Notes under the pieces: model-generated
Databases searched by the model: none
What the model saw: only the letters and a program-made list of their open reading frames with translations
What the model was told of the DNA's origin: nothing
Position numbers and translations under genes: made by a program
Assembly (NCBI RefSeq): GCF_036046055.1
Contig: NZ_CP107939.1
Span: forward strand, 434,001-498,000
Reading direction: 5' to 3'
DNA: 64,000 nucleotides
Origin: Nocardia sp. NBC_00403
GTDB taxonomy: Bacteria; Actinomycetota; Actinomycetes; Mycobacteriales; Mycobacteriaceae
Shown: one piece after another, positions 16,168-26,062 of the stretch
Position numbering within the stretch: position 1 is the first letter of the stretch
Layout of the letters: the number at the start of each line of letters is the position of its first letter

Positions 16168-18435
16168 GTGGCAGAACTGGCTCTCACCGCTCGCTTGAAC
16201 CCGTCCGCCGCCGATGCCCGCCGCGGCGTGGTGCGGCTGCACCCGGAGGCGCTGACCGCGCTCGGGCTGCGTGAGTGGGACGGCATCTCGATGGTCGGGT
16301 CGCGACGAACCGCGGCGGTCGTCGGGGTGGCGCCCGCGGATACACCGACGGGAGTTGCGCTGCTCGACGACGTCACATTGTCGAATGCGGGGCTGCGCGA
16401 GGACGCGACCGTGGTCGTCGCCCCCGCGACGGTGTACGGCGCAAAACAGGTCTCGGTCAGCGGGTCGGTGCACGCCACCAGGACCATTCCGGCGGCGACC
16501 CTGCGACAGGCGCTGCTCGGCAAGGTCGTGACCGTCGGTGACGCGGTCTCGCTGCTGCCGCGAGATCTGGGCCCCGACATCAGTTCTTCGGCTGCCACCC
16601 AGGCGCTTTCCCGCACGTTCGGTATCGCGTGGACCACCGAGCTGCTCACGGTGACCGCCATCGATCCAGGGCGCGGCCCGGTGAGTGTGCAGCCGAACAC
16701 CGCCGTCTTCTGGGGTGCGGGCGTGGTCGCCGCACGCGAGGCCGCCGACCGCGCGGCGGCCGGGGCACCGATCCCGGTGGGCGAGCAATCGCAGGCAGCG
16801 GCCGCAGCAGGCGAGCTGGCGGCCATAGCTGCGACGAACGGCGAGGTAACGGGCTGGGTCACCGGGAGCGGTCGCGCCGCGATCCCCGTCGAGGAGCTGG
16901 CGGGCGTGCACGGCCAGGCCGCGAAACTCGACGAGTGGCTCAGCCTCGCGCTCGACGAACCGGAGTTGCTCAAAACCCTCGGTGCCACACCGCATCTCGG
17001 CGTGCTGATCACCGGCCCCGCCGGTGTCGGCAAGGCCACCCTGGCTCGCTCGGTGACCGCGCCGCGGCGCATCATCGAGCTGGACGGCCCGACCGTCGGG
17101 GCCGCCGAGAGCGGCACCCGGTTGCGTGAGGTCGCCGCCGCGGTCGCCGAGACCGGCTCCGGTCGGGGCGGGATCCTGCTCGTCACCGATATCGACGCAC
17201 TGCTGCCTGCGCAGGCCGAACCGGTCGCCACCCTCATCCTCGACCAGTTGCGAGCGGCGATCGCCGAGCCCTCCGTCGCGTTCCTCGCGACCACCGCGCA
17301 CCCCGCCGATATCGACCCACGGCTGCGCGCTCCCGATCTGTGCGATCGCGAACTCGCCCTCGCGCTGCCGACGGCCGCGGTGCGCAAGGCACTGCTGGAG
17401 CAGTTGCTGCGCAAGGTGCCGACCGACGAACTGAAGCTGGACGACATCGCCGCGCGGACACCCGGATTCGTGGTGTCGGATCTGGCGGCCCTGTGCCGGG
17501 AGGCGGCGCTGCGCGCGGCATCCCGTGCGAGCAAACAACATTCGGACCCGGTGCTGGCCCAGGCCGATCTGCTCGGCGCACTGGAGGTGATCCGGCCACT
17601 CTCGCGTTCCGGCGTCGACGAACTCGCGATCGGCAGCCTCGGTCTCGACGACGTCGGCGATATGGTCGAGACCAAGCAGGCGCTCACCGAGACCGTGCTC
17701 TGGCCGCTGCGCCACCCGGATTCCTTCGCCCGCCTGGGCATCCATCCGCCGCGCGGGCTGCTGCTCTACGGTCCGCCCGGCTGCGGCAAGACATTCCTGG
17801 TTCGCGCGCTGGCGGGCACCGGCCAGCTCAGCGTGCACGCGGTGAAGGGTGCTGAGCTGATGGACAAATGGGTCGGGGCCTCCGAGCGAGCGGTGCGCGA
17901 ACTGTTCCAGCGCGCACGCGATTCCGCGCCCTCGCTGATCTTCCTCGACGAGGTGGACGCACTCGCGCCACGACGCGGTCAGAGCAGCGACTCCGGCGTC
18001 GGCGACCGGGTGGTCGCCGCGCTGCTGACCGAACTCGACGGTGTGGAGCCACTGCGCGATGTGGTGGTGCTCGGCGCGACGAACCGCCCGGAGCTGATCG
18101 ATCCCGCACTGCTGCGCCCGGGCAGACTGGAGCGCCTGGTGTTCGTGCCGCCGCCGGACGCCGACGCCAGGCTGGAGATTCTGCGCACCGCGGGCCGGTC
18201 GGTGCCGCTGGCCGACGACGTCGACCTCGCCGCACTCGCTGCCGACCTGGACGGGTACTCCGCGGCGGATTGCGCGGCCCTGTTGCGTGAGGCCGCGCTG
18301 ACGGCCATGCGGCGGGATATGGACGCCGCCGACGTCACGGCCGATGACGTCGCAGCGGCACGGGCGGTGGTGCGGCCCTCGCTCGATTCCGATCAGGTCG
18401 AGTCGTTGCGCCGCTACGCCGACACCCGCGGTTAG
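16168..18435 (+). CDS. Two-domain CDC48/p97-like AAA ATPase
   Basis: A 755-residue protein similar to mycobacterial Rv0435c. The N-domain (1 to about 185) has the double-psi-barrel style opening ARLNPSAADARRGVVRLHPEAL. The D1 module (about 260-480) has a degenerate Walker A (GPAGVGKAT) and a Walker B-like LLVTDIDAL. The D2 module (about 490-750) is canonical: GPPGCGKT, LIFLDEVDALAPRRG, and ATNRPELIDPALLRPGR. D2 is therefore the main motor. Likely role: unfolding or remodelling of proteins. I chose GTG 16168 because the N-terminus then matches the mycobacterial protein; the upstream extension is Arg-rich and unlike it. No RBS is visible. Confidence 0.93.
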   Translation: MAELALTARLNPSAADARRGVVRLHPEALTALGLREWDGISMVGSRRTAAVVGVAPADTPTGVALLDDVTLSNAGLREDATVVVAPATVYGAKQVSVSGSVHATRTIPAATLRQALLGKVVTVGDAVSLLPRDLGPDISSSAATQALSRTFGIAWTTELLTVTAIDPGRGPVSVQPNTAVFWGAGVVAAREAADRAAAGAPIPVGEQSQAAAAAGELAAIAATNGEVTGWVTGSGRAAIPVEELAGVHGQAAKLDEWLSLALDEPELLKTLGATPHLGVLITGPAGVGKATLARSVTAPRRIIELDGPTVGAAESGTRLREVAAAVAETGSGRGGILLVTDIDALLPAQAEPVATLILDQLRAAIAEPSVAFLATTAHPADIDPRLRAPDLCDRELALALPTAAVRKALLEQLLRKVPTDELKLDDIAARTPGFVVSDLAALCREAALRAASRASKQHSDPVLAQADLLGALEVIRPLSRSGVDELAIGSLGLDDVGDMVETKQALTETVLWPLRHPDSFARLGIHPPRGLLLYGPPGCGKTFLVRALAGTGQLSVHAVKGAELMDKWVGASERAVRELFQRARDSAPSLIFLDEVDALAPRRGQSSDSGVGDRVVAALLTELDGVEPLRDVVVLGATNRPELIDPALLRPGRLERLVFVPPPDADARLEILRTAGRSVPLADDVDLAALAADLDGYSAADCAALLREAALTAMRRDMDAADVTADDVAAARAVVRPSLDSDQVESLRRYADTRG

Positions 18436-18562
18436 CCGTTCGCAGCCACCGAGGCGAACTCACCGCAATCGAGGCCTTACTGGCCTTTGCCCAAATTGCA
18501 CCTGACCGGGCAATGTTTCAGTAATCACAAGGTCAACCGTCGCGCACAGGTATGTTCGCATC

Positions 18563-19855
18563 GTGCGAAGGATCGGCAATGCGGTCGACACGATCACGGC
18601 TTTCCTGGGGGCCGCGGTCGCCGGCGTGTCGCTACTGCTGCCGATCACCTTCACCTGGACGGGCCAGACCACGCAGTATCGGCTGACCAGCCTCATCAAC
18701 AGCGTGCCGCGCGGCGCCGCGATCGGGGTGATCGTCGCGGTCGCCGTCGCCGTGCTGGTGACCACCTTCACCCGTCCGGTGACGGCGTGGGCGACGGCGC
18801 TCGGCGGCGCGCTCGGCATGTTCGTCAATCACTTTGCCGGACGCCACGTTTCCTCGCCCGACATGCTGACCACACAGAACTATCTGGACTCGGTGTGCGC
18901 GGGCATCCTGCTCGGCGCACTCGGCGCGGCAGTGCTGCGCAGACCGGGTCTGGCGATCGGATTCACACTGGGTGGCGCAGGCTCCTTCGTCGCAGGCAAC
19001 CTGGCCGACGCACTGCATATCACCGCGCAGGATCCGCTCCAGATTCTGGAAACACCGCCACGGTGGCTGATCGCGGCGGCGGTGGGGTTCCTGTCGCTCA
19101 GTACCTACCACAACCGGTCGCGGCCGATGGCCGAGCGGTCACCGCGGCTGGCCGTGGAACTTCCGGTGACGCCGATTCTCGCGGCCATGGTGCTGGCCCT
19201 TGTCGTCCTCATGGTCACCGAATGGCTGAACCGCCAGTATCAGGACGCGCCCAACGTCAGTCATGCGGTCGATATCGGACTCGCGGTCACCGCGACGGCG
19301 CTCGCCGCAATGGCCGCCGCGATGCTGCTGCCGGGGCGCGATGGCGTCGGCGTGTACCTGGCGGTGAGTCTGGTTCCGGTCTTCACTGCCCTCGGCTACG
19401 CCGCACGGCCGGGCTGGGGCGTGGTTGCGCTACTGGCAATTACCGCCGTCGGGCTGTTCATCGGGACCCGACTGCCGTCGGCGTTCATCGCGATCACGAT
19501 GATCGCCGGACTCGCCGTATTCGCCATATACAACGGGAGCAGCGATATCAACGTCGTGGACGCAGCGGGCAGCGCCGGTCTCGCATTGACGACAGGCTAC
19601 TGCTGTGGCACGGCACGCCCTCGCTACGCGCCGAGCGGCGTGCTGGCGATCGCGGCCCTCTACCTGCCATCGATCATCACAGCGGTCGAACTCCGGCCCG
19701 ACGGCGCGACCAAAGCATCGACACCTGGGTGCACCGCACTCGCGATCGTGGCCTGTTCGGCCGTCGGAATTGCCGTGCTGTACTTCTTCCGGCCGCGCGG
19801 TCGGCCGCCGCAATCGGACGAGCCCGCCGAGGGCGAAACATTAGCGGACATATAG
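18563..19855 (+). CDS. Integral membrane protein of unknown function
   Basis: A 430-residue protein with about ten to eleven hydrophobic segments spread evenly (for example 12-30, 50-70, 76-96, 108-126, 185-205, 222-245, 250-268, 275-330, 345-365, 385-402). I recognise no transporter or enzyme motif. The GTG start lacks a Shine-Dalgarno site; TATGTT ends six bases upstream, which suggests a leaderless message. It lies between the AAA ATPase and the Mrp operon, all on the plus strand, but with gaps of over 100 bp on either side. It could be a transporter or an exporter; no assignment is made. Confidence 0.8.
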   Translation: MRRIGNAVDTITAFLGAAVAGVSLLLPITFTWTGQTTQYRLTSLINSVPRGAAIGVIVAVAVAVLVTTFTRPVTAWATALGGALGMFVNHFAGRHVSSPDMLTTQNYLDSVCAGILLGALGAAVLRRPGLAIGFTLGGAGSFVAGNLADALHITAQDPLQILETPPRWLIAAAVGFLSLSTYHNRSRPMAERSPRLAVELPVTPILAAMVLALVVLMVTEWLNRQYQDAPNVSHAVDIGLAVTATALAAMAAAMLLPGRDGVGVYLAVSLVPVFTALGYAARPGWGVVALLAITAVGLFIGTRLPSAFIAITMIAGLAVFAIYNGSSDINVVDAAGSAGLALTTGYCCGTARPRYAPSGVLAIAALYLPSIITAVELRPDGATKASTPGCTALAIVACSAVGIAVLYFFRPRGRPPQSDEPAEGETLADI

Positions 19856-19966
19856 CCGATCCGCTTCGACATGGCCGACGCCATACCGGCTCCAGCCACT
19901 GAAAACACGCGCTCCGCGTAGGATTTACCCGCATCACGCCGCCGCCCCGACCCGACGGAGTGCAGT

Positions 19967-22852
19967 TTGCTCGTAATCCTGCTCGCGCATGCCATGGCCG
20001 CGCTCGCGGCACCGCTGTGCGTGCGGATGTTGGGTCGCAATGCGTTCTATGTCCTTGTCCTGGTCCCGTTGGGCGGCCTCGGCTGGGTGATTGCGAATTG
20101 GGATAGCACACAGCAGGTTCGGGTCGCGTGGGCGCCGAGCATCGAGATGAACATCGATCTGCGTTTCGATTCGCTCGCCGCCGTCATGTCGGCGCTCGTC
20201 CTCGGCATCGGCACGCTGATCCTGATCTACTGCGCCAGATATTTCGAGGACGACCAGCCGCGGCTCGGAGTGTTCGCGGCCGAGATGGTCGGCTTTGCCG
20301 GGGCCATGTTCGGGCTGGTTACCAGCGACAACATGCTGCTGCTCTTCGTATTCTGGGAAACAACCACGGTGTTGTCGTTTCTGCTCGTCGGGCACAACGC
20401 CGAGCAGGCGGTCAGCCGAAGGGCGGCGATCCAGGCGCTGCTGGTGACCGGCGCGGGCGGACTCGCGATGCTCGTCGGCATCACCATCCTCGGCGAGGCC
20501 AGCGGCAGTTACCTGCTGTCGGACCTGCTGACGCGGGCGGACCCGCCGGCGGGCACCGCGGTGAATGTCGCCGTGGTGCTGCTGCTCGTCGGGGCGTTGA
20601 GCAAGTCCGCGATCGTGCCGCTGCACTTCTGGCTGCCCGGTGCGATGGCCGCGCCGACTCCGGTCAGCGCGTACCTGCACGCCGCCGCCATGGTGAAAGC
20701 GGGTGTATACCTGGTGGCTCGGCTGGCGCCGGTGTTCGCGAGCAGCCCGCCGTGGCACCCGGTGATCCTGACCCTTGGGGTGGCGTCGATGCTGCTGGCC
20801 GGGTTGCGGTCGATCCAGGTGCACGACCTCAAATTGGTGCTGGCATTCGGCACGGTGAGCCAGCTCGGCTTCCTGATCCTGATGGTCGGCCTCGGTACTC
20901 CGGACGCGGCGCTGGCCGGTGTGACGCTGATAGTCGCGCACGCGTTCTTCAAGGGCTGTCTGTTCATGGTGGTGGGCATCATCGACCACGGGGCAGGCAC
21001 GCGCGATCTACGGCGACTTTCCGGTCTCGGCCGCCGCGCACCCGGGCTGTACGCAGTCGCGATGCCGGCCGCGCTCAGCATGGCCGGGATCCCGCCGCTG
21101 CTCGGCTTTGTCGGCAAGGAAAGCGCGCTGGCCGCCATCCTGGACACCGAGACGCTCGCCGCGCCCGCCAAGGCCGCCGTCGCCGCCGGCGTGGTGCTCG
21201 GGTCGATGCTGACGGTCGGCTACAGCATCCGCTTCGTGTGGGGTGCGTTCGCGGACAAGCCGGGGCGCTCGACCGGCGCGAACGACAGCGAGTGGCGGGG
21301 CAGGCAGGATCAGGGCACGCATGGTGCGGCGGAGGATCACTGGCATGCGCCGGGTGCGTTGTTCCTTACGGCTCCCGCGGTGCTGGCGGTGGCGAGCCTG
21401 GCCGCGGGAATCGCCGCACCCTGGCTCGACGAGCTGCTGAGTCCGTACGCGAAAACCCTGTCGGGGACGCTCGATTCGCATCTGGCACTGTGGCACGGAT
21501 TCAATGACCCACTCGCGCTGACCATCCTGATCATCACCGTAGGCGTCGCACTGTTCCGGCTGCGTACCCGTATCGGCGAATCCCCGCGCCCCAAGCTCGG
21601 CAATGCCGACCGGGCCTACGACGCCACCCTTGCGGCGATGGATCGACTGTCGCTACGGATGACCGCCGCCGTGCAGCGCGGTTCGCTCCCGTTGAGCCAG
21701 GCGACCATTCTCGGCACGCTGATCATCCTGCCGACGGTGTTGCTGGCGAGCGGCACTCGCACGGGAGTCGAACTGCGCCTGTGGGATTCACCGTTGCAAC
21801 TGGCCATCGGGGCGATCATGGCCGCGATGGCGCTGGCCGCAACGCTGCTGCGCAACCGGTTGGCCAGCGTCCTGGTCGTCGGCGTCACCGGCTACGGGTG
21901 TGGCGTGATCTTCGCACTGCACGGCGCTCCGGATCTCGCGCTTACCCAATTCCTCGTCGAGACACTCACATTGGTGATCTTCGTGCTGGTGTTGCGCGCC
22001 TTCCCCGCCGAGATCGAGCACAGCCGCACCGCCGCCTTCAAGATGCGCAGGGCGGTGCTAGCCACCGGGGTCGGCGCCACAGTCGTGACGCTCGCGGCCT
22101 TCGCCACCGCGGCCCGTAGCACCGAACCGATCTGGCACCTGATCCCCGACGCCGCCTACACATTCGGCGGCGGCAAGAACGCGGTCAACGTCCTACTCGT
22201 GGACATCCGCGCGTGGGACACCCTCGGCGAGATCTCGGTACTCGTCGTCGCTGCGACCGGTGTGGCCTCACTGGTGTTCCGCAGCAGGCGTTTCGGCACC
22301 GCACCGCGCGCCGCCGACGCACCGAACTACGACCCGGACCTGGTGAGCTGGTTGCCCGCGGGCCGGCTCGTCGCGCGGCGGGACCGATCCATGGTCCTGC
22401 AGATCACCACCCGCCTGGTCTTCCCGACCATCATGGTGCTGTCGGTGTACTTCTTCTTCTCCGGCCACAATGCGCCCGGCGGCGGTTTCGCGGGCGGGCT
22501 CACCGCCGGACTCGCGCTGACCCTGCGCTATCTCGCGGGCGGCCGGTACGAACTCGGTGAGGCACTCCCTGTCGACGCGGGCCACGTGCTCGGCGCCGGG
22601 CTGGCACTGGCCGCCGGCACGGCGGCAGGCTCACTGCTGCTCGGCGCGCCGCCGCTGTCCTCGGCGATCCTGGAAGTCACGCTGCCGGTGCTCGGGCATA
22701 TCAAGCTGGTCACCGCCTTGTTCTTCGATCTCGGCGTCTATCTGATCGTGGTCGGCCTTGTCCTCGATGTGCTGCGCAGCCTCGGCGCGCGCCTGGACAA
22801 CGAGTTGGCATCCGACAAAACCGGCTCGGCGAAGGGCGGTGTGTGGTCATGA
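19967..22852 (+). CDS. mrpA: Mrp Na+/H+ antiporter subunit A (A/B fusion)
   Basis: The 961-residue large subunit of the multisubunit cation/proton antiporter, homologous to complex I NuoL. The NuoL-like core is at about 60-480, with the conserved TPVSAYLHAAAMVKAGVYL and GTVSQLGFLI helices. An MbhE/MrpA middle region follows, and residues about 795-940 are a MrpB domain (LVFPTIMVLSVYFFFSGHN and PGGGFAGGL). Fusion of B onto A is the group II layout. TTG start after GGAG. First gene of mrpA-C-D-E-F-G. The complex exports Na+ against protons and supports alkali and salt tolerance. Confidence 0.95.
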   Translation: MLVILLAHAMAALAAPLCVRMLGRNAFYVLVLVPLGGLGWVIANWDSTQQVRVAWAPSIEMNIDLRFDSLAAVMSALVLGIGTLILIYCARYFEDDQPRLGVFAAEMVGFAGAMFGLVTSDNMLLLFVFWETTTVLSFLLVGHNAEQAVSRRAAIQALLVTGAGGLAMLVGITILGEASGSYLLSDLLTRADPPAGTAVNVAVVLLLVGALSKSAIVPLHFWLPGAMAAPTPVSAYLHAAAMVKAGVYLVARLAPVFASSPPWHPVILTLGVASMLLAGLRSIQVHDLKLVLAFGTVSQLGFLILMVGLGTPDAALAGVTLIVAHAFFKGCLFMVVGIIDHGAGTRDLRRLSGLGRRAPGLYAVAMPAALSMAGIPPLLGFVGKESALAAILDTETLAAPAKAAVAAGVVLGSMLTVGYSIRFVWGAFADKPGRSTGANDSEWRGRQDQGTHGAAEDHWHAPGALFLTAPAVLAVASLAAGIAAPWLDELLSPYAKTLSGTLDSHLALWHGFNDPLALTILIITVGVALFRLRTRIGESPRPKLGNADRAYDATLAAMDRLSLRMTAAVQRGSLPLSQATILGTLIILPTVLLASGTRTGVELRLWDSPLQLAIGAIMAAMALAATLLRNRLASVLVVGVTGYGCGVIFALHGAPDLALTQFLVETLTLVIFVLVLRAFPAEIEHSRTAAFKMRRAVLATGVGATVVTLAAFATAARSTEPIWHLIPDAAYTFGGGKNAVNVLLVDIRAWDTLGEISVLVVAATGVASLVFRSRRFGTAPRAADAPNYDPDLVSWLPAGRLVARRDRSMVLQITTRLVFPTIMVLSVYFFFSGHNAPGGGFAGGLTAGLALTLRYLAGGRYELGEALPVDAGHVLGAGLALAAGTAAGSLLLGAPPLSSAILEVTLPVLGHIKLVTALFFDLGVYLIVVGLVLDVLRSLGARLDNELASDKTGSAKGGVWS

Positions 22853-23232
22853 CGGCAAACCTGACGCTGCTGGTCCTCATCGGGGTACTCGTCGCCTGCG
22901 GGGTGTACCTGATCCTCGAACGTGCCGTGTCGAAGATGCTGCTCGGCATGATCCTGTTCGGCAACGCGGTGAATCTGCTGATCCTCACTGTCGGCGGACC
23001 CGGCGGCAGGCCACCGATTCGCGGCGATACCGACAACGCGCACGAACAGACGGCCGACCCCTTGTCCCAGGCGATGGTGCTCACCGCGATCGTGATCACC
23101 ATGGGCCTCGCGGCATTCGTCCTCGCGCTCGCCTACCGGTCCTACAGCCTCACCACCACAGAGGATGTCCAGAACGACCGGGAAGACGTCGACATCGCCG
23201 CACGGCGCGAGCGAGAGGACCCAGAGGATTGA
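22849..23232 (+). CDS. mrpC: Mrp antiporter subunit C (NuoK-like)
   Basis: A 127-residue protein with three membrane helices (about 3-22, 28-50, 72-95) and the NuoK/MnhC pattern GVYLILERAVSKMLLGMILFGNAVNLLIL, DPLSQAMVLTAIVI. It forms part of the membrane channel with subunits A and D. The ATG overlaps the mrpA stop by four bases (ATGA), so I did not use the GTG six bases further upstream. The hydrophilic C-terminal tail after residue 100 is charged (VQNDREDVD). Third-position composition matches the rest of the operon. Confidence 0.94.
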   Translation: MTANLTLLVLIGVLVACGVYLILERAVSKMLLGMILFGNAVNLLILTVGGPGGRPPIRGDTDNAHEQTADPLSQAMVLTAIVITMGLAAFVLALAYRSYSLTTTEDVQNDREDVDIAARREREDPED

Positions 23233-24845
23233 GCCCGTCGCCGGATCTATTGCCCGTGCTGGCGCCGCTGCCGGTGCTGGTCCCGTTGCTCGGTGCCGCA
23301 GCGACCCTGGTGTTCGGCCGCAAGCCACGCATCCAGCGGTCGATCATGGTGCTGGCGCTGGCGTCGGTCGTCGTGATCTGCGGACTGCTGCTGTATCTGG
23401 CCGACCGGGACGGAACCACCGCGGTCCAGGTCGGCGGCTGGGAAACACCGATCGGCATCACGCTGGTGGTGGACCGGCTCTCCGCGGCGATGCTGCTGGT
23501 CTCGTCCATCGTGCTGCTCGTCGTCTCCCTCTACGGTGCGGGCCAGAACATCCGCGACGGCGACGACCGGCAGCCGACCTCGATCTACCGGCCCACCTAT
23601 CTGGTGCTGACCGCGGGTGTTTCGGCGGCATTCCTCGCCGGTGACCTGTTCAATCTGTTCGTCGGCTTCGAGATCCTGCTGGCCGCCTCGTTCGTGCTGC
23701 TGACCGTCGGCGCGACCGCGGACCGGATCCGCGCGGGCGTCGCGTATGTGATGGTCTCGATGCTGTCGTCGCTGATCTTCCTGACCGGCATCGGGCTGGC
23801 CTATGCGGCCACTGGAACGCTGAACCTGGCACAGCTGGCCGTCCGGATGAGCGAGGTGCCCCATGGCACACGCACCGCCATCTATGCGGTGCTGCTGGTG
23901 GCGTTCGGTATCAAGGCGGCGGTCTTCCCGCTGTCGAACTGGCTGCCCGACTCCTACCCCACCGCACCCGCACCGGTGACCGCGGTGTTCGCCGGGCTGC
24001 TGACGAAGGTCGGTGTGTACGCGATCATTCGGACGCACACACTGCTGTTTCCCGACGGTGGTTTCGATTCGGTACTGCTGGTCTGTGGTCTGCTCACCAT
24101 GCTGGTCGGCATTTTCGGCGCGATCGCACAGAACGATATTCGCCGCCTGCTGTCGTTCACGCTGGTCAGCCATATCGGCTACATGGTGTTCGGCGTCGGG
24201 CTCGCCACCACGGCCGGGCTGACGGGCGCGGTTTTCTACGTGGCGCACCACATCTTGGTGCAGACCACACTGTTCCTGGTGGTCGGTCTGATCGAGCGTC
24301 AGGCCGGTTCGGTGACGCTGCGCAGGCTCGGCGGCCTGGCCGAGGCGAGTCCACTGCTTGCCGTGCTGTTCCTGGTCCCGGCGCTCAATCTCGCCGGGAT
24401 TCCACCGTTCTCGGGGTTCATCGGCAAGGTCACGCTGCTGCAGGCGGGTGCGGCAGACGGCAGTGTGCTGGCCTGGGTGCTGGTGGCGGGGTCGGTGGTC
24501 ACCAGCCTGCTGACGCTGTACGTCGTCGCGCGGGTGTGGAGCAAGGCCTTCTGGCGGCCGCGGTCGGAGGCTCCGGAGGGCCATCTCACGGCCGCTAAAC
24601 CACCGACGCTGATCGAGGATTCGAGCGACGTGCTCTACGACGAACGCACCGACCCCGGCCGCATGCCGGCGCTGATGGTGCTGTCGACGACCGCGCTTGT
24701 CGCGGTGGGCCTCAGCCTCACCGTGCTGGCCGGGCCCATCCTCGGCATCGCCGAGCGCGCCGCGACGGATCTGCGCGATCCCGCCGTGTATACCCGTGCG
24801 GTGCTCGGCAATTCGCAGATGGCAGCGCCGGGAGCAGTCCGATGA
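23229..24845 (+). CDS. mrpD: Mrp antiporter subunit D (NuoM/N-like)
   Basis: A 538-residue membrane subunit homologous to proton-pumping complex I subunits. It has about 14 helices, the family segments GDLFNLFVGFEILLAASFVLL, FPLSNWLPDSYPTAPAPVTAVF and RRLLSFTLVSHIGYMVFG, and a charged C-terminal extension. I chose the TTG at 23229, which overlaps the mrpC stop by four bases (TTGA) and gives a normal N-terminus; the frame is open far upstream but overlaps mrpC. With subunit A it carries the ion-translocation path. Confidence 0.93.
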   Translation: MSPSPDLLPVLAPLPVLVPLLGAAATLVFGRKPRIQRSIMVLALASVVVICGLLLYLADRDGTTAVQVGGWETPIGITLVVDRLSAAMLLVSSIVLLVVSLYGAGQNIRDGDDRQPTSIYRPTYLVLTAGVSAAFLAGDLFNLFVGFEILLAASFVLLTVGATADRIRAGVAYVMVSMLSSLIFLTGIGLAYAATGTLNLAQLAVRMSEVPHGTRTAIYAVLLVAFGIKAAVFPLSNWLPDSYPTAPAPVTAVFAGLLTKVGVYAIIRTHTLLFPDGGFDSVLLVCGLLTMLVGIFGAIAQNDIRRLLSFTLVSHIGYMVFGVGLATTAGLTGAVFYVAHHILVQTTLFLVVGLIERQAGSVTLRRLGGLAEASPLLAVLFLVPALNLAGIPPFSGFIGKVTLLQAGAADGSVLAWVLVAGSVVTSLLTLYVVARVWSKAFWRPRSEAPEGHLTAAKPPTLIEDSSDVLYDERTDPGRMPALMVLSTTALVAVGLSLTVLAGPILGIAERAATDLRDPAVYTRAVLGNSQMAAPGAVR

Positions 24846-25402
24846 GCCTCGGTAGCGCGGCGATCAACCGGGAGCGGGCGGTCCGCGTCGGCATTCTGGT
24901 GTGGCTGACCGCCGTCTACATGGCCCTGTGGGGTGATCTGAGCGTCGCCAATCTGCTGGCCGGGCTTGCCGTCGCCGCGCTGATCATGGTGACCCTGCCG
25001 CTGCCCCGGGTGCCGGTCGCCGGACGACTGCACCCGCTGTCGCTGGCCGAACTCATCGTGGTGAGCGTGTACTACGCCCTCGAATCCAGCCTCCAGGTCG
25101 CCTGGTTCGCGATCCGGCCCGCACCGCCACCGGTCTCCGGTGTGCTGCGACTGCGTATGGAGATCAAATCCGATCTGGTGCTCGCATTGTGCGCGGACCT
25201 GCTCAATCTGATTCCGGGAACCATGGTGCTCGAGATCGAGAAGGAACGCCGCGTCGTCTTCGTACACGTGCTCGACGTGGGCAGCGACGCGGCCGTCGAC
25301 AAGTTCTATCGGACCACCCGGCGGCTGGAACGACTGCTGATCGCCTCGTTCGAGCGCCCCGCCGAATGGCATCTCACCGAACCACCGGAGGTCAGCAGAT
25401 GA
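24842..25402 (+). CDS. mrpE: Mrp antiporter subunit E
   Basis: A 186-residue protein with two N-terminal hydrophobic segments (about 16-52) and the MnhE pattern YYALESSLQVAWFAIRP, DLLNLIPGTMVLEIE, then FVHVLDVG. The soluble C-terminal half faces the cytoplasm. ATG overlaps the mrpD stop by four bases and the mrpF start overlaps its own stop in the same way. MrpE is needed for assembly or activity of the antiporter in systems studied. Nothing unusual is seen. Confidence 0.93.
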   Translation: MSLGSAAINRERAVRVGILVWLTAVYMALWGDLSVANLLAGLAVAALIMVTLPLPRVPVAGRLHPLSLAELIVVSVYYALESSLQVAWFAIRPAPPPVSGVLRLRMEIKSDLVLALCADLLNLIPGTMVLEIEKERRVVFVHVLDVGSDAAVDKFYRTTRRLERLLIASFERPAEWHLTEPPEVSR

Positions 25403-25659
25403 CCGTCGTCGCCATTGTCGCCGCCGTGCTTTTGACGGCAGCGGCCGTGATCACCAGCTACCGTGTCCTCGCCGGACCGAGCACCTTGGACCGAGTCGTC
25501 GGCATCGACTCGCTGATGGCGATCGCCGCCTCGGGGCTCGCGGTCTGGGCGGCCTACAGCAACGACACCACCGTGCTCCCTGCGATCGTCGCGCTGGCGC
25601 TCGTCGGGTTCCTCGGCTCGGCAGCCGTCGCCCGATTCCGGGTCAGGGACGACCAATGA
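25399..25659 (+). CDS. mrpF: Mrp antiporter subunit F
   Basis: An 86-residue protein with three short membrane helices (about 3-22, 32-50, 58-78) and the MnhF core YRVLAGPSTLDRVVGIDSLMA. In homologues this small subunit sits in the membrane arm and has been linked to transport of bile salts or Na+. The ATG overlaps the mrpE stop by four bases. It is followed 19 bp later by mrpG. The longer open frame upstream lies over mrpE and is not used. Confidence 0.93.
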   Translation: MTVVAIVAAVLLTAAAVITSYRVLAGPSTLDRVVGIDSLMAIAASGLAVWAAYSNDTTVLPAIVALALVGFLGSAAVARFRVRDDQ

Positions 25660-25678
25660 CGCGCGACAAGGACGGCCG

Positions 25679-26017
25679 ATGACACTGTGGCACTGGATTT
25701 CCGCCGTCCTGATCCTGTCCGGGGCCGTGCTCGCACTGACCGCGGCAATCGCGATCGTGCGCTTCCCCGACACCATGACGCGCATGCACGCCGCCACCAA
25801 ACCGCAGGTGATCGGGCTGATCCTGGTGCTGGAGGGCGCGGCGATCCCCCTGCGCGGCAGCGGCAATGTCTGGCTGCTCGTCCTCGTCGGCTTATTCACC
25901 CTGCTCACCGCACCGGTCATCGCACACTTGATCGGCCGCACCGCCTATCGCGAACAGCGCCACCGCGATGGCTTGTTCCGAGTCAACGAGCTCGGCGACG
26001 ACATCGACGCGCCCTGA
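25679..26017 (+). CDS. mrpG: Mrp antiporter subunit G
   Basis: A 112-residue protein with three membrane helices and the MnhG pattern AAIAIVRFPDTMTRMHAATKPQVIGLILVLEG. It closes the Mrp operon. The ATG lies 19 bp after mrpF, and a second stop-rich stretch separates them, so translation here is not overlapping. The C-terminal tail is hydrophilic. The next gene (PAP2) converges 45 bp downstream; I see no clear terminator hairpin in that short gap. Confidence 0.93.
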   Translation: MTLWHWISAVLILSGAVLALTAAIAIVRFPDTMTRMHAATKPQVIGLILVLEGAAIPLRGSGNVWLLVLVGLFTLLTAPVIAHLIGRTAYREQRHRDGLFRVNELGDDIDAP

Positions 26018-26062
26018 CTCCGGCAAGCGCTTACAGTGCTGCGCCCCGGCCTCGACGACAGA

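Noticed and set aside
15909..17838. Minus-strand frames of about 600 codons opposite the AAA ATPase
   Set aside because: No domain motifs, Ser/Ala/Arg-rich, and fully antisense to a two-Walker ATPase.
19934..24584. Large minus-strand frames opposite mrpA and mrpD
   Set aside because: Gln/His/Arg-rich shadows of hydrophobic membrane genes; no start signals.
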